64,000 nt of DNA from Bdellovibrio bacteriovorus W (GCA_000525675.1 CP002190.1:1240001-1304000); one strand, 5' to 3'; counted from the first letter of the stretch, positions 45,653 to 55,489 are shown. Notes: generated by a model from the letters alone, not told the origin. Program-made: numbers and translations.

Positions 45653-45686
45653 GCACATTTAGCGCGTGGCGCCAGATAAAATGTGC
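45653..45686. promoter_or_regulatory. Nested dyad between sigma operon and hppA
   Basis: GCACATTT (45653-45660) and AAATGTGC (45679-45686) are exact 8-bp inverted repeats with 18 bases between, enclosing the perfect palindrome TGGCGCCA (45667-45674). The location between two divergent start regions makes it a candidate operator or promoter element. No regulator is identified. Confidence 0.45.
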
Positions 45687-45773
45687 ATCGTGTCTATATT
45701 GACTATTTGCAATGAACTCAGGTACCTCTATCCCTTCGTCAATAAAACGAGAACACATATACGGAGTGTAACT

Positions 45774-47840
45774 ATGTTTAGTGAATCCTTACTGATGTCT
45801 CCAGTGATTGCTGGGGTTGTTGGTCTAGTCGTAGCATTGGTGCTTTATATCCGCGTGATTAAGCAACCGGGCGGTAACGAAACTATGGAACGAATCGCGT
45901 CTTACGTTCGCGAAGGTTCTATGGCTTTCCTAGTACGTGAGTACAAAGTTCTAACGATCTACTCAGTTGTAGTAGCGGCAGTTCTTTGGTTTGCTCTTGG
46001 TCCAATCGCAGCAGGATCTTTTATCCTGGGTGCATTCTTGTCGTTGTTAGCTGGATTCTTCGGAATGAAGGCCGCTACTTACGCAAACGTTCGTACATCT
46101 CAAGCAGCGGCAAATGGTTCTAAACCAGGTGCTCTTTTAGTAGCTCTTGATGGTGGCGCTGTTATGGGTTTCTCTGTAGCAGGTCTTGGTGTTCTTGGTT
46201 TAGGTATCATTTACCTAATTTTCAAAGACAGCACTAATCTTGGTACAATTCTTCACTCTTTTGCTGTGGGTGCTTCTTCGATCGCTCTTTTTGCGCGTAT
46301 CGGTGGTGGTATCTATACTAAAGCAGCTGACGTCGGTGCTGACATTGCTGGTAAAGTTGTTGAAAACATTCCAGAAGACGATCCTCGTAACCCAGGTGTT
46401 ATCGCAGATAACGTGGGTGATAACGTTGGTGACGTTGCTGGTATGGGTGCAGACATTTACGAATCAATGGTTGCAGCGATCGTATCTGCAATGGCTATTG
46501 CTTTGACGATTCCTCAAGAAGGTTTGTCAGCATTGATGACAAGCGGTGAGGGTGACGTCCTTCGCTTGACTGGTATTGCATTGCCTTTATTGCTTTCTGC
46601 TCTTGGTTTAGCAATTTCTGTTGTTGTTATTTTCATTGCTCGCGCATTTAAGAACAGCAGCCCTGCGGCAGTTCTACGCAATGCTTTGATGATTCCGCCA
46701 ATTCTTTTAACAATTGCGGCTTACATCCTTCTTCCAATGTTCGGTATCAGCCAATCAGTAACTGTTGCTCTTGCAGCGGGTGCGTTTGGTGGCGCCTTCA
46801 TCGGTCTTATCACTGAGTACTACACAGCTCATCGTCCAATCCGTCTAGTAGCTGAGGCTTCTTTAACGGGTGCAGGAACAGGTGTAATCCGTGGTCTTGC
46901 AGTAGGTATGGAATCAACTGCTATTCCTATGCTTATCGTTGCTGTAGCAGCTTATGTTGCTGACCAAGCTTTGGGTCTATACGGTATTGCAATGGCAGCT
47001 GTAGGTATGCTTGCTGGTACAGCAGTTGTAATGACTGTTGATGCTTACGGTCCTATCGCTGATAACGCGGGCGGAATCTCTGAGATGTCAGGTCTTGGTA
47101 AGAGCGTTCGTGATATCACTGATGAATTAGATGCTGTTGGTAACACAACTGCAGCTATCGGTAAGGGCTTTGCGATCGGTTCTGCGATCCTTACAGTTCT
47201 TGCTCTTTTCTCTGCATTCAACATGGAAGTAAATCACGTTCGTGAACAAGCTGGTCTTGCGCGTATGTCTTTGGATTTAACTTCTGCAAACGTACTTATC
47301 GGTATTTTGTTAGGTTCAATCCTTCCGTTCCTAGTTGGTTCAACAACTATGACTGCGGTGGGTAAAGCTGCTCAAAAAATCGTAAACGAAATTGCTCGTC
47401 AGTTTAAAGATATCCCAGGTCTTCGTGAAGGTAAGGCAGAGCCAGAACCAGCTAAGATCGTTGATATCGCGACTCGCGCGGCACTTTTTGAAATGATTCT
47501 TCCTGGTATGATCGCTATCTTGGCTCCAGTTCTTGTTGGCTTTATCTTAGGCCCTCAAGCTCTTGCTGGGGTTCTAGCAGGTGGTCTTGCTGTAGGTGCG
47601 ACTTTGTCATTGTATATGGCGAACGCGGGTGGTGCTTGGGATAACGCGAAGAAATTCATCGAAAAAGGTGGGCTTCCAGGTCATCCAAAAGGATCTGACG
47701 CTCATAAAGCGGCAGTAGTTGGTGACACTGTTGGTGACCCGTTCAAAGATACTTCAGGCCCAGGGATTGCGATCCTTATCAAGGTTATGTCAGTCGTATC
47801 TTTGTTGATCGCTCAATTAGTTGCTACAATCGGCGGCTAA
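45774..47840 (+). CDS. hppA: Membrane-bound proton/sodium-translocating pyrophosphatase, K+-dependent type
   Basis: 688 residues, 15-16 helices. It couples PPi hydrolysis to ion pumping across the inner membrane. Substrate site: [48 protein letters not shown], with its Asp series and Lys. Later: [18 protein letters not shown], and C-terminal [14 protein letters not shown]. The [10 protein letters not shown] position has Ala rather than Lys, the marker of K+-dependent enzymes; H+ versus Na+ specificity is not decided. The frame is open to 45666, but ATG 45774 with GGAG seven bases before matches the family. Codon use looks optimised for high expression. A strong terminator follows. Confidence 0.95.
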   Translation: MFSESLLMSPVIAGVVGLVVALVLYIRVIKQPGGNETMERIASYVREGSMAFLVREYKVLTIYSVVVAAVLWFALGPIAAGSFILGAFLSLLAGFFGMKAATYANVRTSQAAANGSKPGALLVALDGGAVMGFSVAGLGVLGLGIIYLIFKDSTNLGTILHSFAVGASSIALFARIGGGIYTKAADVGADIAGKVVENIPEDDPRNPGVIADNVGDNVGDVAGMGADIYESMVAAIVSAMAIALTIPQEGLSALMTSGEGDVLRLTGIALPLLLSALGLAISVVVIFIARAFKNSSPAAVLRNALMIPPILLTIAAYILLPMFGISQSVTVALAAGAFGGAFIGLITEYYTAHRPIRLVAEASLTGAGTGVIRGLAVGMESTAIPMLIVAVAAYVADQALGLYGIAMAAVGMLAGTAVVMTVDAYGPIADNAGGISEMSGLGKSVRDITDELDAVGNTTAAIGKGFAIGSAILTVLALFSAFNMEVNHVREQAGLARMSLDLTSANVLIGILLGSILPFLVGSTTMTAVGKAAQKIVNEIARQFKDIPGLREGKAEPEPAKIVDIATRAALFEMILPGMIAILAPVLVGFILGPQALAGVLAGGLAVGATLSLYMANAGGAWDNAKKFIEKGGLPGHPKGSDAHKAAVVGDTVGDPFKDTSGPGIAILIKVMSVVSLLIAQLVATIGG

Positions 47841-47887
47841 ACCTTAGGTGAAAAGACATCCTTAGGATGAACATTCATTAAAAATCA

Positions 47888-47920
47888 AAAATCCCCTTAA
47901 GAAATTAAGGGGATTTTTTT
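47888..47920 (+). terminator. Rho-independent terminator of hppA
   Basis: AAATCCCCTTAA and TTAAGGGGATTT form the stem, followed by T7, 50-80 bases after the hppA stop. Textbook form. Confidence 0.93.
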
Positions 47921-47994
47921 ATTTCCAGTATGTCATTTCAAAAAAACACATAGCTAGTCCTAGTGCTTTGTCAGATTCTTCGATACTGTCGTAA

Positions 47995-48612
47995 ATGATT
48001 TTATCCACTCTGGAGAGCTTGAAGTTGAAGAGTCGATTTATTACAGCAATGGATCAGTTGCAGATCGAAGCCATGAGTGGCGACTTGAGTCTGAAGCGGG
48101 TCTTTGAAATTGTAGGCGGAGAAGGGCACGGTATTCTGATGCTCTTTCTGTGCTTGCCCTTTATTCAGCCGATTCCAATTCCAGGCCTATCAACTCCCTT
48201 CGGAGCGATGATCTGTTTAGTAGCTCTTTTAGATTTTTTACGAGCAGACCCATGGCTGCCTAAGCGTTTTGAAGAAGTGAAGGTGACTGCCAAAGTAGTT
48301 ACCAAGTCCTCTGAAGTCGCTGAAAGAATTTGGAGTTACGCTGCGAAAGTTATCAAACAGAGACTGACAGTGGTTTGTGATTTCTTTTTGTTTCGATTAG
48401 CGACCTTTCTTGTGGTCATTTTTAGCGCTCTTTTGCTGGCCTTGCCATTGCCGATCCCATTTTCAAACACTGTCCCTGTGATTAGCATTGTTCTCTGCGC
48501 TCTTGGGTATATTGAGAAGGATGGGCTTATGATTGTTCTAGCTTACCTTTGGATGATTGTGGTGGTGTCCTTTTTTGCCGCCATCGGAGTGAGTTTGAAT
48601 CATTTTCTTTAG
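47995..48612 (+). CDS. ExoD-like membrane protein
   Basis: 205 residues. The family signature is at residues 35-75: EIVGGEGHGILMLFLCLPFIQPIPIPGLSTPFG, with LPIPFSNTVPVISIVLCALGYIEKDG as the second internal repeat (about 150-175). Four hydrophobic stretches. ExoD of Rhizobium affects exopolysaccharide; the molecular role is not established. It follows the hppA terminator and is separately transcribed. Confidence 0.82.
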   Translation: MILSTLESLKLKSRFITAMDQLQIEAMSGDLSLKRVFEIVGGEGHGILMLFLCLPFIQPIPIPGLSTPFGAMICLVALLDFLRADPWLPKRFEEVKVTAKVVTKSSEVAERIWSYAAKVIKQRLTVVCDFFLFRLATFLVVIFSALLLALPLPIPFSNTVPVISIVLCALGYIEKDGLMIVLAYLWMIVVVSFFAAIGVSLNHFL

Positions 48613-48682
48613 TTTGAATGCAGAGATTGGAAAATAACTAGGACTTGTGCTATTTTTGAGCAAAGCATGTGAACGTTTATTT

Positions 48683-48697
48683 TCCAGAACTTCTGGA
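48683..48697. promoter_or_regulatory. Inverted repeat TCCAGAA-C-TTCTGGA
   Basis: Perfect 7-bp arms around a single C, 17 bases before the ATG at 48714. It overlaps where a ribosome-binding site or operator would sit. A regulatory role is a guess. Confidence 0.35.
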
Positions 48698-48713
48698 TTA
48701 AGGCTTTGTTGAA

Positions 48714-49448
48714 ATGGCTTTTCACTTAAAAACTTCTCAGCATCCGAAACTCAACGAGAGTTTCATTGCAGAGAGCTTGCGAGCTCTTTCGTATATTCAT
48801 CAGACAAATAAGCAAATCAGACCATTTGTGAATGAGCAATTGCCTTACTTCAATCCCTTATCCGAAATTGGCAAGAGTGCCGTGCTTGCAAACCTTAGGC
48901 TTTTCAATCAAGTCTGCGAACAAGTCGTTGCAAGTGGTGAAAGTGTTCGCGACTCTCGTGTGATGCTTTGGCATGTTTTGAAGATGTTGGATTTTATTTT
49001 CCCATCAGACCTTTTTGATCATATCACTTCAGATCATCTCGTTGAAGTTTACGATTTTAATAATATTCAAATCTTTCGAAATTTAAGATTCTTTGATGTG
49101 ACCAGCTATTCTTTAGAAGAATTGCTTTGTAGACCATGGGTAGAGATTTTTTCTCGAAAAGACACTTCACAAATCAGTAAAATTACAGATGTCTTAACGA
49201 AAATGTACAATAAAGAGATCCTGGGAATGGTATCTTTAGAGGAAATCGGTGTGAATCGTATTATAGAAACTGATTCGCCCTTTTTGTTAGAGAACGATGC
49301 TCTGATTCACTTTGCAGCGCCCATTACAAATAAATTCAAACAAGTCGTGGGCTATATTGCTATTGAGTCTGCTCAGTTGGTGACGCCGATGCCTGAGGGG
49401 AGAGAAGAAGAAAGACTTCTGAATATGTACTACGGGAAAAAGAAATAA
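48714..49448 (+). CDS. Unrecognised cytoplasmic protein, alpha-helical N-half and PAS-like C-half
   Basis: 244 residues, no signal peptide or membrane segment. Residues 1-105 look mainly helical; 110-220 alternate helices and strands with FDVTSYSLEELLCRPWVEIFSRKD and AAPITNKFKQVVGYIAIESAQLV, which vaguely recall PAS/GAF sensor domains, but no defining motif is clear. A terminator follows at once. Monocistronic. Confidence 0.6.
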   Translation: MAFHLKTSQHPKLNESFIAESLRALSYIHQTNKQIRPFVNEQLPYFNPLSEIGKSAVLANLRLFNQVCEQVVASGESVRDSRVMLWHVLKMLDFIFPSDLFDHITSDHLVEVYDFNNIQIFRNLRFFDVTSYSLEELLCRPWVEIFSRKDTSQISKITDVLTKMYNKEILGMVSLEEIGVNRIIETDSPFLLENDALIHFAAPITNKFKQVVGYIAIESAQLVTPMPEGREEERLLNMYYGKKK

Positions 49449-49450
49449 AA

Positions 49451-49476
49451 AAAGCCACCCAAGGTGGCTTTTTTTA
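49451..49476. terminator. Bidirectional Rho-independent terminator
   Basis: AAAGCCACC-CAA-GGTGGCTTT followed by T-run, with an A-run on the other side. It serves the plus-strand gene ending at 49448 and the minus-strand cytochrome peroxidase gene ending at 49499. Confidence 0.93.
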
Positions 49477-49498
49477 TTTCATTCATTCTTCTAACTGA

Positions 49499-50527
49499 TT
49501 AATCAACCAAAGAAATACCTTCAGTGGCTGGCAGAGTCGGAGCCGTTTGTTTCGGGAACTCTCCAGTTAAAGTCTTTAAGAACGCGACGATGTTTTTAAC
49601 ATCAGCGGCCTTAAGGTCTTTGTTCAACTGAGTCTTCGCCATTACGCGAACAGCTTCATCCAAAGACTTCACAGAACCATTGTGAAGGTAAGGAGCCGTT
49701 AAGGCGATATTGCGAAGAGTAGGAACGCGGTACATGTGAAGATCTGCCTCTTCTTGAGTCACGTCGTGACGACCTTTATCTTCTGTCAGTTTATATTTCG
49801 CATCAAAAACGCTTCCTGGATAAACAGGGAACTTCTGATAGAAACCAATTCCGATTGGAAGTTGTGGGCCTGCGAAGTTAGGACCCGAGTGACAAGAAAA
49901 ACATCCAACAGATTTCATAGTTTCAAAACCTTTGATCTCTGTAGCTGTTAGAGCTTTTTTGTCGCCCTCAATGAACTTATCAAAACGAGAGTTCGGAGTG
50001 ATTAGAGTACGCTCGTAAGTCGCAATGGCTTTTACGACGTGATCAATTGTGATCTTCGTGTTCTTGCCAAAAGCGTTGTCGAACATCGGTTTATATCCAG
50101 GGATTTTCTTAATACGCTCAACCACAACTTGGTGATTGTCCATGGCCATCTCTACTGGATTTGTCAAAGGACCCTTAGCTTGCTCTTCTAAAGAAGCGGC
50201 TCTGCCATCCCAGAATTGAACAGATAGAAATGCCGAGTTCCAAACTGTCGGAGACGAGCGTCCACCGAACTTACCACCAACACCTGATGAGAAAGCTCTA
50301 TTGTCATCACCACCTGCCATCACGTTGTGGCAAGAGTTGCAAGAGATCGAACCGTCTTTAGAAAGACGAGGATCGAAGTATAGAGTCTTACCTAAAAGAA
50401 TTTTTTCTTCAGTGATAGGGTTGTCAGCGGGAGTAGGCACTTCTTTAGGAAGCGCTTGTTGCGCAAAACTTGTTGAAGAAACGAAAGGTGCTGAAACGAG
50501 TAGTCCCAGAAGAACTAATTTTTTCAA
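49499..50527 (-). CDS. Di-haem cytochrome c peroxidase (CCP/MauG family)
   Basis: 342 residues, exported (signal peptide ending SSTSFA). Two CxxCH haem sites: ISCNSCHNV (about residue 61) and GCFSCHSG (about 208). LRNIALTAPYLHNGSVKSLDEAV is the family C-terminal signature, and SPTVWNSAFLSVQFWDGRAASLEEQA lies between the haems. Periplasmic H2O2 reduction using electrons from cytochrome c is the known role of the family. Monocistronic. Confidence 0.92.
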   Translation of the reverse strand: MKKLVLLGLLVSAPFVSSTSFAQQALPKEVPTPADNPITEEKILLGKTLYFDPRLSKDGSISCNSCHNVMAGGDDNRAFSSGVGGKFGGRSSPTVWNSAFLSVQFWDGRAASLEEQAKGPLTNPVEMAMDNHQVVVERIKKIPGYKPMFDNAFGKNTKITIDHVVKAIATYERTLITPNSRFDKFIEGDKKALTATEIKGFETMKSVGCFSCHSGPNFAGPQLPIGIGFYQKFPVYPGSVFDAKYKLTEDKGRHDVTQEEADLHMYRVPTLRNIALTAPYLHNGSVKSLDEAVRVMAKTQLNKDLKAADVKNIVAFLKTLTGEFPKQTAPTLPATEGISLVD

Positions 50528-50596
50528 GAGAGCATCTCCTTGTTGTAATTATTAATTGGTTTTCAAAAACACAATCAATATGTCACAGATTTGTCA

Positions 50597-51421
50597 TCAA
50601 TTGAAGGCTAGATTGAATTCTCTATGGAGCGATTTGTCGCAGTAGGGATCATCAAGCGATTGAAGGTCCAGCTCTGAATATCCACTGAAGATTTTTAAAA
50701 TATGAATTTCATTCTCAACTTTAGAAAACTGTGCGCGCCAAGTTTTATAGGCGATCACAAAAACTTCACCCAGAGATTGGTCGGGCTTTACGCGTTTCTT
50801 TTTATGGTTTGTCGGTTCAAACTCTAGTTGATGTTCTAAAAAGCCACGCAGCTGCGTGAGTCCATGGGCCTCTAGATGTTGGATCTGTCTTTGGGCGTTC
50901 TCTGAAAAAACAACGGCGAACTTTTCTGTGTTTAAAAGCCACTCTGGAGTTTGGTCAGTGAAAGAATCTGCATAAGAAATATAGGGCTTAATATCTAAGA
51001 TCGGAGTGCCGTCTAAAAGATCACTCGCACTGACAAAGATCTTAAGTCCTTCGATTTTTAAAATCTCAACCGTACTCATCCCAATGGCATTGGGACGATA
51101 GGGGGATCTGGTCGCAAAGACACCGATTTTTTTGTTTCCACCGCGTGGGGGGAGCACCTTGGGATTCCAATGATCATTGTGATGAAACTGGAAGAGGATC
51201 CAGATTCTTTGTCCTGGATTTAATCCTTCAAGGGCTTGCTCAAAGTTTTCTCCTGAAAGAAGCTCAATCACGCCTTCGGCATGATGTGGGTCAGGTTGTC
51301 TGCCAGCTTCGTAGGGCGCCACTTGCGGACTTTGAAAGTAACCAATGGGGTGTGAGGTAAATGATTTTCCTGAAGAGTTGCTCAAGGCTGCTCCGCTTTC
51401 AAATTCCACTGACGAACCCAT
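50597..51421 (-). CDS. trmO: tRNA (N6-threonylcarbamoyladenosine37-N6)-methyltransferase TrmO
   Basis: 274 residues. The beta-barrel TrmO/TsaA/YaeB domain includes IGYFQSPQVAPYEAGRQ, WILFQFHHNDHWNPKVLPPRGG, GVFATRSPYRPNAIGMSTVEIL and LDGTPILDIKPYISYADSF, with SAM-binding HHN and DIKPY. The C-terminal extension of about 100 residues is shared with the E. coli type. Its start overlaps the TrmH gene by 40 bases; it is the last gene of a metG-trmH-trmO operon, all tRNA-related. Confidence 0.9.
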   Translation of the reverse strand: MGSSVEFESGAALSNSSGKSFTSHPIGYFQSPQVAPYEAGRQPDPHHAEGVIELLSGENFEQALEGLNPGQRIWILFQFHHNDHWNPKVLPPRGGNKKIGVFATRSPYRPNAIGMSTVEILKIEGLKIFVSASDLLDGTPILDIKPYISYADSFTDQTPEWLLNTEKFAVVFSENAQRQIQHLEAHGLTQLRGFLEHQLEFEPTNHKKKRVKPDQSLGEVFVIAYKTWRAQFSKVENEIHILKIFSGYSELDLQSLDDPYCDKSLHREFNLAFN

Positions 51422-52179
51422 TCAAAGCCAGCAATAGCTGCTGTGACCCCGACGTTAAGGGAATTCTTTTTTCCACGTAAAGGGATGATACGAACTTCGT
51501 CGATAAATTTTAAAATCTCTGGATCAAGGCCAAAGCGTTCATTGCCTAAAACAAAAGCTGTGGGCTCGTGTTGAAACTCTTCATAGAGATCCTGCGCACA
51601 GGCTGCGGTCTCTAGGGCAATGACTTGATAGCCAAGGTCTTTAAGTTCTTGAAGGCAATCTGAAAGTCTTTCGCGATGATGCCAAGAGATATGCTCTTGA
51701 GTTCCCATGGCGGTTTTTCCGAGCTTCCATTGATCCGGGGTAGGGGTGTAGCCGCAAAGATAAACTCCACTGGCTCCCATGCATTCCGCCGAACGAAAAA
51801 TAGAACCCACGTTAAATGCGGAGCGAATATTATCTAAAACAAAAACCACCGGAAGAGCTGGAAGATCATTCTGAGTCTTATCGTTTTCAATGATAAGAAA
51901 CTCATCGTCTTGCAGGGATTTATTTAAGAGTCTTTCAAATGGAATAGAGAAATTTACAAAATGTCTCAGCGTCATCTTTGGTACGAGATGCTTTGCCACT
52001 TCATGGAGGCGTGAAAGCGAATCGTTTTCAAAAGACTTTAACGCCAAGATTTTTTCTTTAAGGTTCGCAAGTGCTTCTGTGTGCAGAGAAAAGTCTTCGT
52101 CTTTGCGCACAGCTCTTTCTAGACTCAAAAAGAGCTGGTGAATTTCTTCTAAAACTTTTCGTTCCTGCACGGATAGCAT
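51382..52179 (-). CDS. SpoU/TrmH-family RNA methyltransferase
   Basis: 265 residues: a helical N-terminal region, then the SPOUT knot domain with VFVLDNIRSAFNVGSIFRSAECMGASGVYL (motif 1), FVLGNERFGLDPEIL (motif 2) and IIPLRGKKNSLNVGVTAAIAGFEWVRQW (motif 3). It methylates 2'-O ribose in tRNA or rRNA; the target was not assigned. ATG follows the metG stop directly (TAA ATG), indicating translational coupling. Confidence 0.9.
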   Translation of the reverse strand: MLSVQERKVLEEIHQLFLSLERAVRKDEDFSLHTEALANLKEKILALKSFENDSLSRLHEVAKHLVPKMTLRHFVNFSIPFERLLNKSLQDDEFLIIENDKTQNDLPALPVVFVLDNIRSAFNVGSIFRSAECMGASGVYLCGYTPTPDQWKLGKTAMGTQEHISWHHRERLSDCLQELKDLGYQVIALETAACAQDLYEEFQHEPTAFVLGNERFGLDPEILKFIDEVRIIPLRGKKNSLNVGVTAAIAGFEWVRQWNLKAEQP

Positions 52180-54267
52180 TTACTTCACTCTTTGGCCGAC
52201 TTGGGCGCCTTCGTCAGGGCTAAGAACAAATAAATCACTTCCGCCGCTGCCAGCCGCAAGGACCATACCCTCTGACATTCCGAATTTCATTTTGCGTGGT
52301 TTTAAATTCACACAAACTAAAAGCTTACGGTTCAAGAGAGACTCCGCAGTGTAGGCGGCTTTGATGCCAGCAATGATCTGGCGAATCTCGCCATTGCCGA
52401 TATCTACTTTAAGTCTTAAAAGTTTATCAGCCTCTTTGATTTCTTCGGCTTCAATGACTTGACCTACACGCAGTTCGACTTTTTCAAAGTCAGCAAAATC
52501 AATTAAGCCAGATTCAGAAACTTCCGCCGTTTTTGTAGACTCTTTAGCAGTGGCAGCCGCCGCTGGTGCTGTCGATGCTTTGGCTTTTTGGGCTTGCAGT
52601 CTTTCGTTAATAACGCGGCCTTCTTCAACCATGTCTTTGATTTTTTCAGCCTCAATACGTGTTGCAAGGTGAGTGTAGTTATTGATCTCTACATTCTCTA
52701 GAACAGTTTGAGCGTCACTCCACTTGTAATCGCTTTCATTTAATAAAACCGCTACCTTTTCAGAGTAGATAGGAAGAATCGGTTTTAAATAAATTGCCAG
52801 CACTCTGAATAAATTCAAAGTTGTGGTAAGAACGCGTTTAGTCCCTTCAGGATCTGCTTCCAGAGTTTTCCACGGAGCCTTTTCGTCAAAATATCTATTA
52901 GCTTCGTCGGCAAGATTTCTGATCTCCGTTAGAGCCTTAGCAAAATCACGTGCTTCATAATGTTCCGCAATGACTTGGGCCTTTTCTTGAGCAAGCTTAA
53001 GGACCTTTGCGCCATCTACATCAGGTGTAGACATTTTGCCGTCCATTTTCTTTTTCAACATCTGTCCACCACGCGAACCAAGATTTGTGATTTTACCCAC
53101 AAGCTCTGAATTCACACGGCTTGAGAAATCTTCAAGATTTAAATCAATATCATCCACAGAGCTATTCAATTTCGTCGCGTAGTAATAGCGCAAGTACTCT
53201 GGGTTGAGGTGATTTAGATAAGTTCTTGCTGCGATGAACGTACCTTTTGATTTAGACATTTTCTCGCCATTGACCATCAAATGACCATGAACAAAAACTT
53301 GGTCAGGACTTCTAAAGCCAGCAGCTTTTAAAAATGCCGGCCAAAAGATGGTGTGGAAGCGTGCAATATCTTTTCCGATAAAATGATAGATCTCAGTCTT
53401 TGGATTTTGCCAGATCTCTTCTAATGTTTTGTTATTCGCACGGGCCCATTGCTGAGTCGTGGAGATATAACCCATTGGAGCATCTACCCAAACGTAGAAA
53501 AACTTTTTCCCATTAGTTCCTGGAATCGGGAAGCCGAAGTAAGGCTCATCTCGAGAGATATCTAGATCCAAAAGATCTTCATCGAACCACTCAAGCATTT
53601 TTTTAGAAACTTCAGGAGCACAGTGTTTCGGAATCCATTCAGCAAGGTACTCTTTAAAGTCATTGAGCTTAAAGAAGATACTCTCACTTTGTTTCATCAC
53701 TGGCTTATTGCCACAAAGAACGCAATGCACGTCTTTCATATCAATCGGTGAATAAGTCGATCCACATACATCACAAGAGTCGCCGTATTGCTCTTTAGCG
53801 CCACACTTCGGGCATGTGCCTTTGACGAAGCGATCAGGAAGGAACATTTTATCGTGTTCACAATACTGCTGCTCAATGAGTTGTTTGCGCGTGTGATTCC
53901 CAGCAACCATTTTCTCGTAGAAGAATTCGCACAGTTCTTTGTTCTCTTGCGAGTTTGTAGAGCCATAGTGAGAAAAATTGATTTGAAAATCTGCAAAGTC
54001 TTTTGTGTGTTCAGTGTAAGAGTTCGCAATGAGCTGCTCAGGTGTGATGCCGAGTTCACGAGCTTTTACCATGATCGGTGTTCCGTGAGTGTCGTCCGCA
54101 CAGATGTACAAACACTTATTGCCACGCATGTTTTGAAAACGTGCCCAGAAGTCGGCTTGCAGATACTCCACCATGTGGCCTAAATGGATATAACCATTGG
54201 CGTAGGGAAGAGCACATGTGATCAAGATGTCGCGTGGGGAAGTGTTGGTATTTGTGGAATGACTCAT
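52180..54267 (-). CDS. metG: Methionyl-tRNA synthetase with C-terminal tRNA-binding domain
   Basis: 695 residues. HIGH motif: ALPYANGYIHLGHMVEYLQ. Zinc knuckles: CPKCGAKEQYGDSCDVCG and HCVLCG, giving the two-knuckle type. KMSKS loop: EKMSKSKGTFI. The C-terminus carries the EMAPII-like tRNA-binding domain (VELRVGQVIEAEEIKEADKLLRLKVDIG, MSEGMVLAAG), preceded by an Ala/Lys-rich linker. First gene of the metG-trmH-trmO operon. Confidence 0.96.
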   Translation of the reverse strand: MSHSTNTNTSPRDILITCALPYANGYIHLGHMVEYLQADFWARFQNMRGNKCLYICADDTHGTPIMVKARELGITPEQLIANSYTEHTKDFADFQINFSHYGSTNSQENKELCEFFYEKMVAGNHTRKQLIEQQYCEHDKMFLPDRFVKGTCPKCGAKEQYGDSCDVCGSTYSPIDMKDVHCVLCGNKPVMKQSESIFFKLNDFKEYLAEWIPKHCAPEVSKKMLEWFDEDLLDLDISRDEPYFGFPIPGTNGKKFFYVWVDAPMGYISTTQQWARANNKTLEEIWQNPKTEIYHFIGKDIARFHTIFWPAFLKAAGFRSPDQVFVHGHLMVNGEKMSKSKGTFIAARTYLNHLNPEYLRYYYATKLNSSVDDIDLNLEDFSSRVNSELVGKITNLGSRGGQMLKKKMDGKMSTPDVDGAKVLKLAQEKAQVIAEHYEARDFAKALTEIRNLADEANRYFDEKAPWKTLEADPEGTKRVLTTTLNLFRVLAIYLKPILPIYSEKVAVLLNESDYKWSDAQTVLENVEINNYTHLATRIEAEKIKDMVEEGRVINERLQAQKAKASTAPAAAATAKESTKTAEVSESGLIDFADFEKVELRVGQVIEAEEIKEADKLLRLKVDIGNGEIRQIIAGIKAAYTAESLLNRKLLVCVNLKPRKMKFGMSEGMVLAAGSGGSDLFVLSPDEGAQVGQRVK

Positions 54268-54415
54268 TTAAGCACCTTTCTAGGTCTTCTTATTCTATGG
54301 GCACGATGTCTTCTAAAGGGAAGACAAGACTCTATCTTTAAGATTTTAAGTCTTGATAGAATGATCGCAAATCTCACTCTTGGTAGAATGTGATTTGGGA
54401 TTGCATCATTAAAAA

Positions 54416-54463
54416 CCAAAAAGCCCTTAAGGTCTATGTTCTTAGATTCTTAAGGGCTTTTTT
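54416..54463. terminator. Rho-independent terminator, bidirectional
   Basis: AAAAAGCCCTTAAG and CTTAAGGGCTTTTTT form a long stem with an 18-base loop. It lies between the carbonic anhydrase gene (minus, ending 54512) and metG upstream DNA and can end transcription from either side. Confidence 0.88.
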
Positions 54464-54511
54464 CGTGTTTTATTGTGCGTTGCTAAAGGGGAATAGACTC
54501 TTAAGTAAGAA

Positions 54512-55489
54512 CTAACGCCATTCCACAAGGCCTGAATTCAGGCGATAAAGAGCTTTCACGATCTTTACATCTCCAGAGGCCACAGCGTCTCTTAGGATTG
54601 CTGAGCGCTCCAAGAGTTCTTGCTCTAGTCCTTGAAGGTTTGCCCAAGATTCATCCACATGACCGTGGGAAGGAGTTTTGCCAATAAAGCCTTCTAGGCG
54701 CGGTCTCATGTCGTCAAACACGTTTTGTAAGGCAGGGCTGCTAACTTGAGCTCCATTCATTGCTGCTAGCGCCGCCTCAACTCCTCCGCAAGAGTCATGG
54801 CCTAAAAGTACTACGAGATTGGTGCCGAGGTTAGCGACGGCGTACTCGATACTAGCTAAAGAGTTGTCGGCAATGGTGCTTGCCATATTCCGAACAACAA
54901 AGATTTCGCCGAGTTTTTGATCAAAGGCAATTTCTGGCGGGACACGAGAGTCAGAGCAAGCCACCACGACGGAGTGAGGTTTTTGGCCGTTTTGAGCTAG
55001 GCGAAGTCTATCTTTTCCACTGGCTCCATCGTTTCTAAAAAAGCCCTTCGTAAACCGTGTGTTTCCGTTTCTTAACCAGCGTTGAGCAGTTTCCGCAGCC
55101 ACAGGACCAGCTTCGCGGTAAGAGTTGCGATGAGTGTTTTGAATGTGTTCTGCGGCTAAAGAAACTGCTTCTTTCACATAATTGGCATCGGCTTGTGCTT
55201 CGTCGGAAGTATTCACATTGGTAGAAGGACCCGTTGGTGTGGTCGCGATGCGATTTTGGCGAAGAGCGTTTTGTTGATCAATGGCCGCATCGATTTCATC
55301 GGGGTTAATAGGCATGAAGTTTTTTGAATCTACTAAGTCAGGACGTGACTTTGCTTCGCGCAAATTGCCGTCTTTATCCTTGAGCATCACTTTCATGTCT
55401 TCTTGATTGGGAGCGCGTCTGTTTTCAGTGGTTGTTGTACAAGCCGTGATAGCTAAAGATGTAACAGCCAAAAGGGCCAAATGTCGCAT
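54512..55489 (-). CDS. Lipoprotein beta-carbonic anhydrase
   Basis: 325 residues. Signal peptide with lipobox AITACTTTT (Cys about 17). A low-complexity polar linker covers about 20-140. The beta-class domain begins at about residue 150: VVVACSDSRVPPEIAFDQKLGEIFVVRN with the first zinc Cys and catalytic Asp/Arg pair, then VVLLGHDSCGGVEAAL with the zinc His and Cys. Interconverts CO2 and bicarbonate. Being a lipoprotein it would act in the periplasm at the membrane, which is unusual for beta-class enzymes. GGAGGAAGA precedes the ATG. Confidence 0.9.
   Translation of the reverse strand: MRHLALLAVTSLAITACTTTTENRRAPNQEDMKVMLKDKDGNLREAKSRPDLVDSKNFMPINPDEIDAAIDQQNALRQNRIATTPTGPSTNVNTSDEAQADANYVKEAVSLAAEHIQNTHRNSYREAGPVAAETAQRWLRNGNTRFTKGFFRNDGASGKDRLRLAQNGQKPHSVVVACSDSRVPPEIAFDQKLGEIFVVRNMASTIADNSLASIEYAVANLGTNLVVLLGHDSCGGVEAALAAMNGAQVSSPALQNVFDDMRPRLEGFIGKTPSHGHVDESWANLQGLEQELLERSAILRDAVASGDVKIVKALYRLNSGLVEWR

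Noticed and set aside
45699-45728. TTGACT followed by TACCTC as hppA promoter
   Set aside because: The -10 match is only two of six, so not reported as a promoter.
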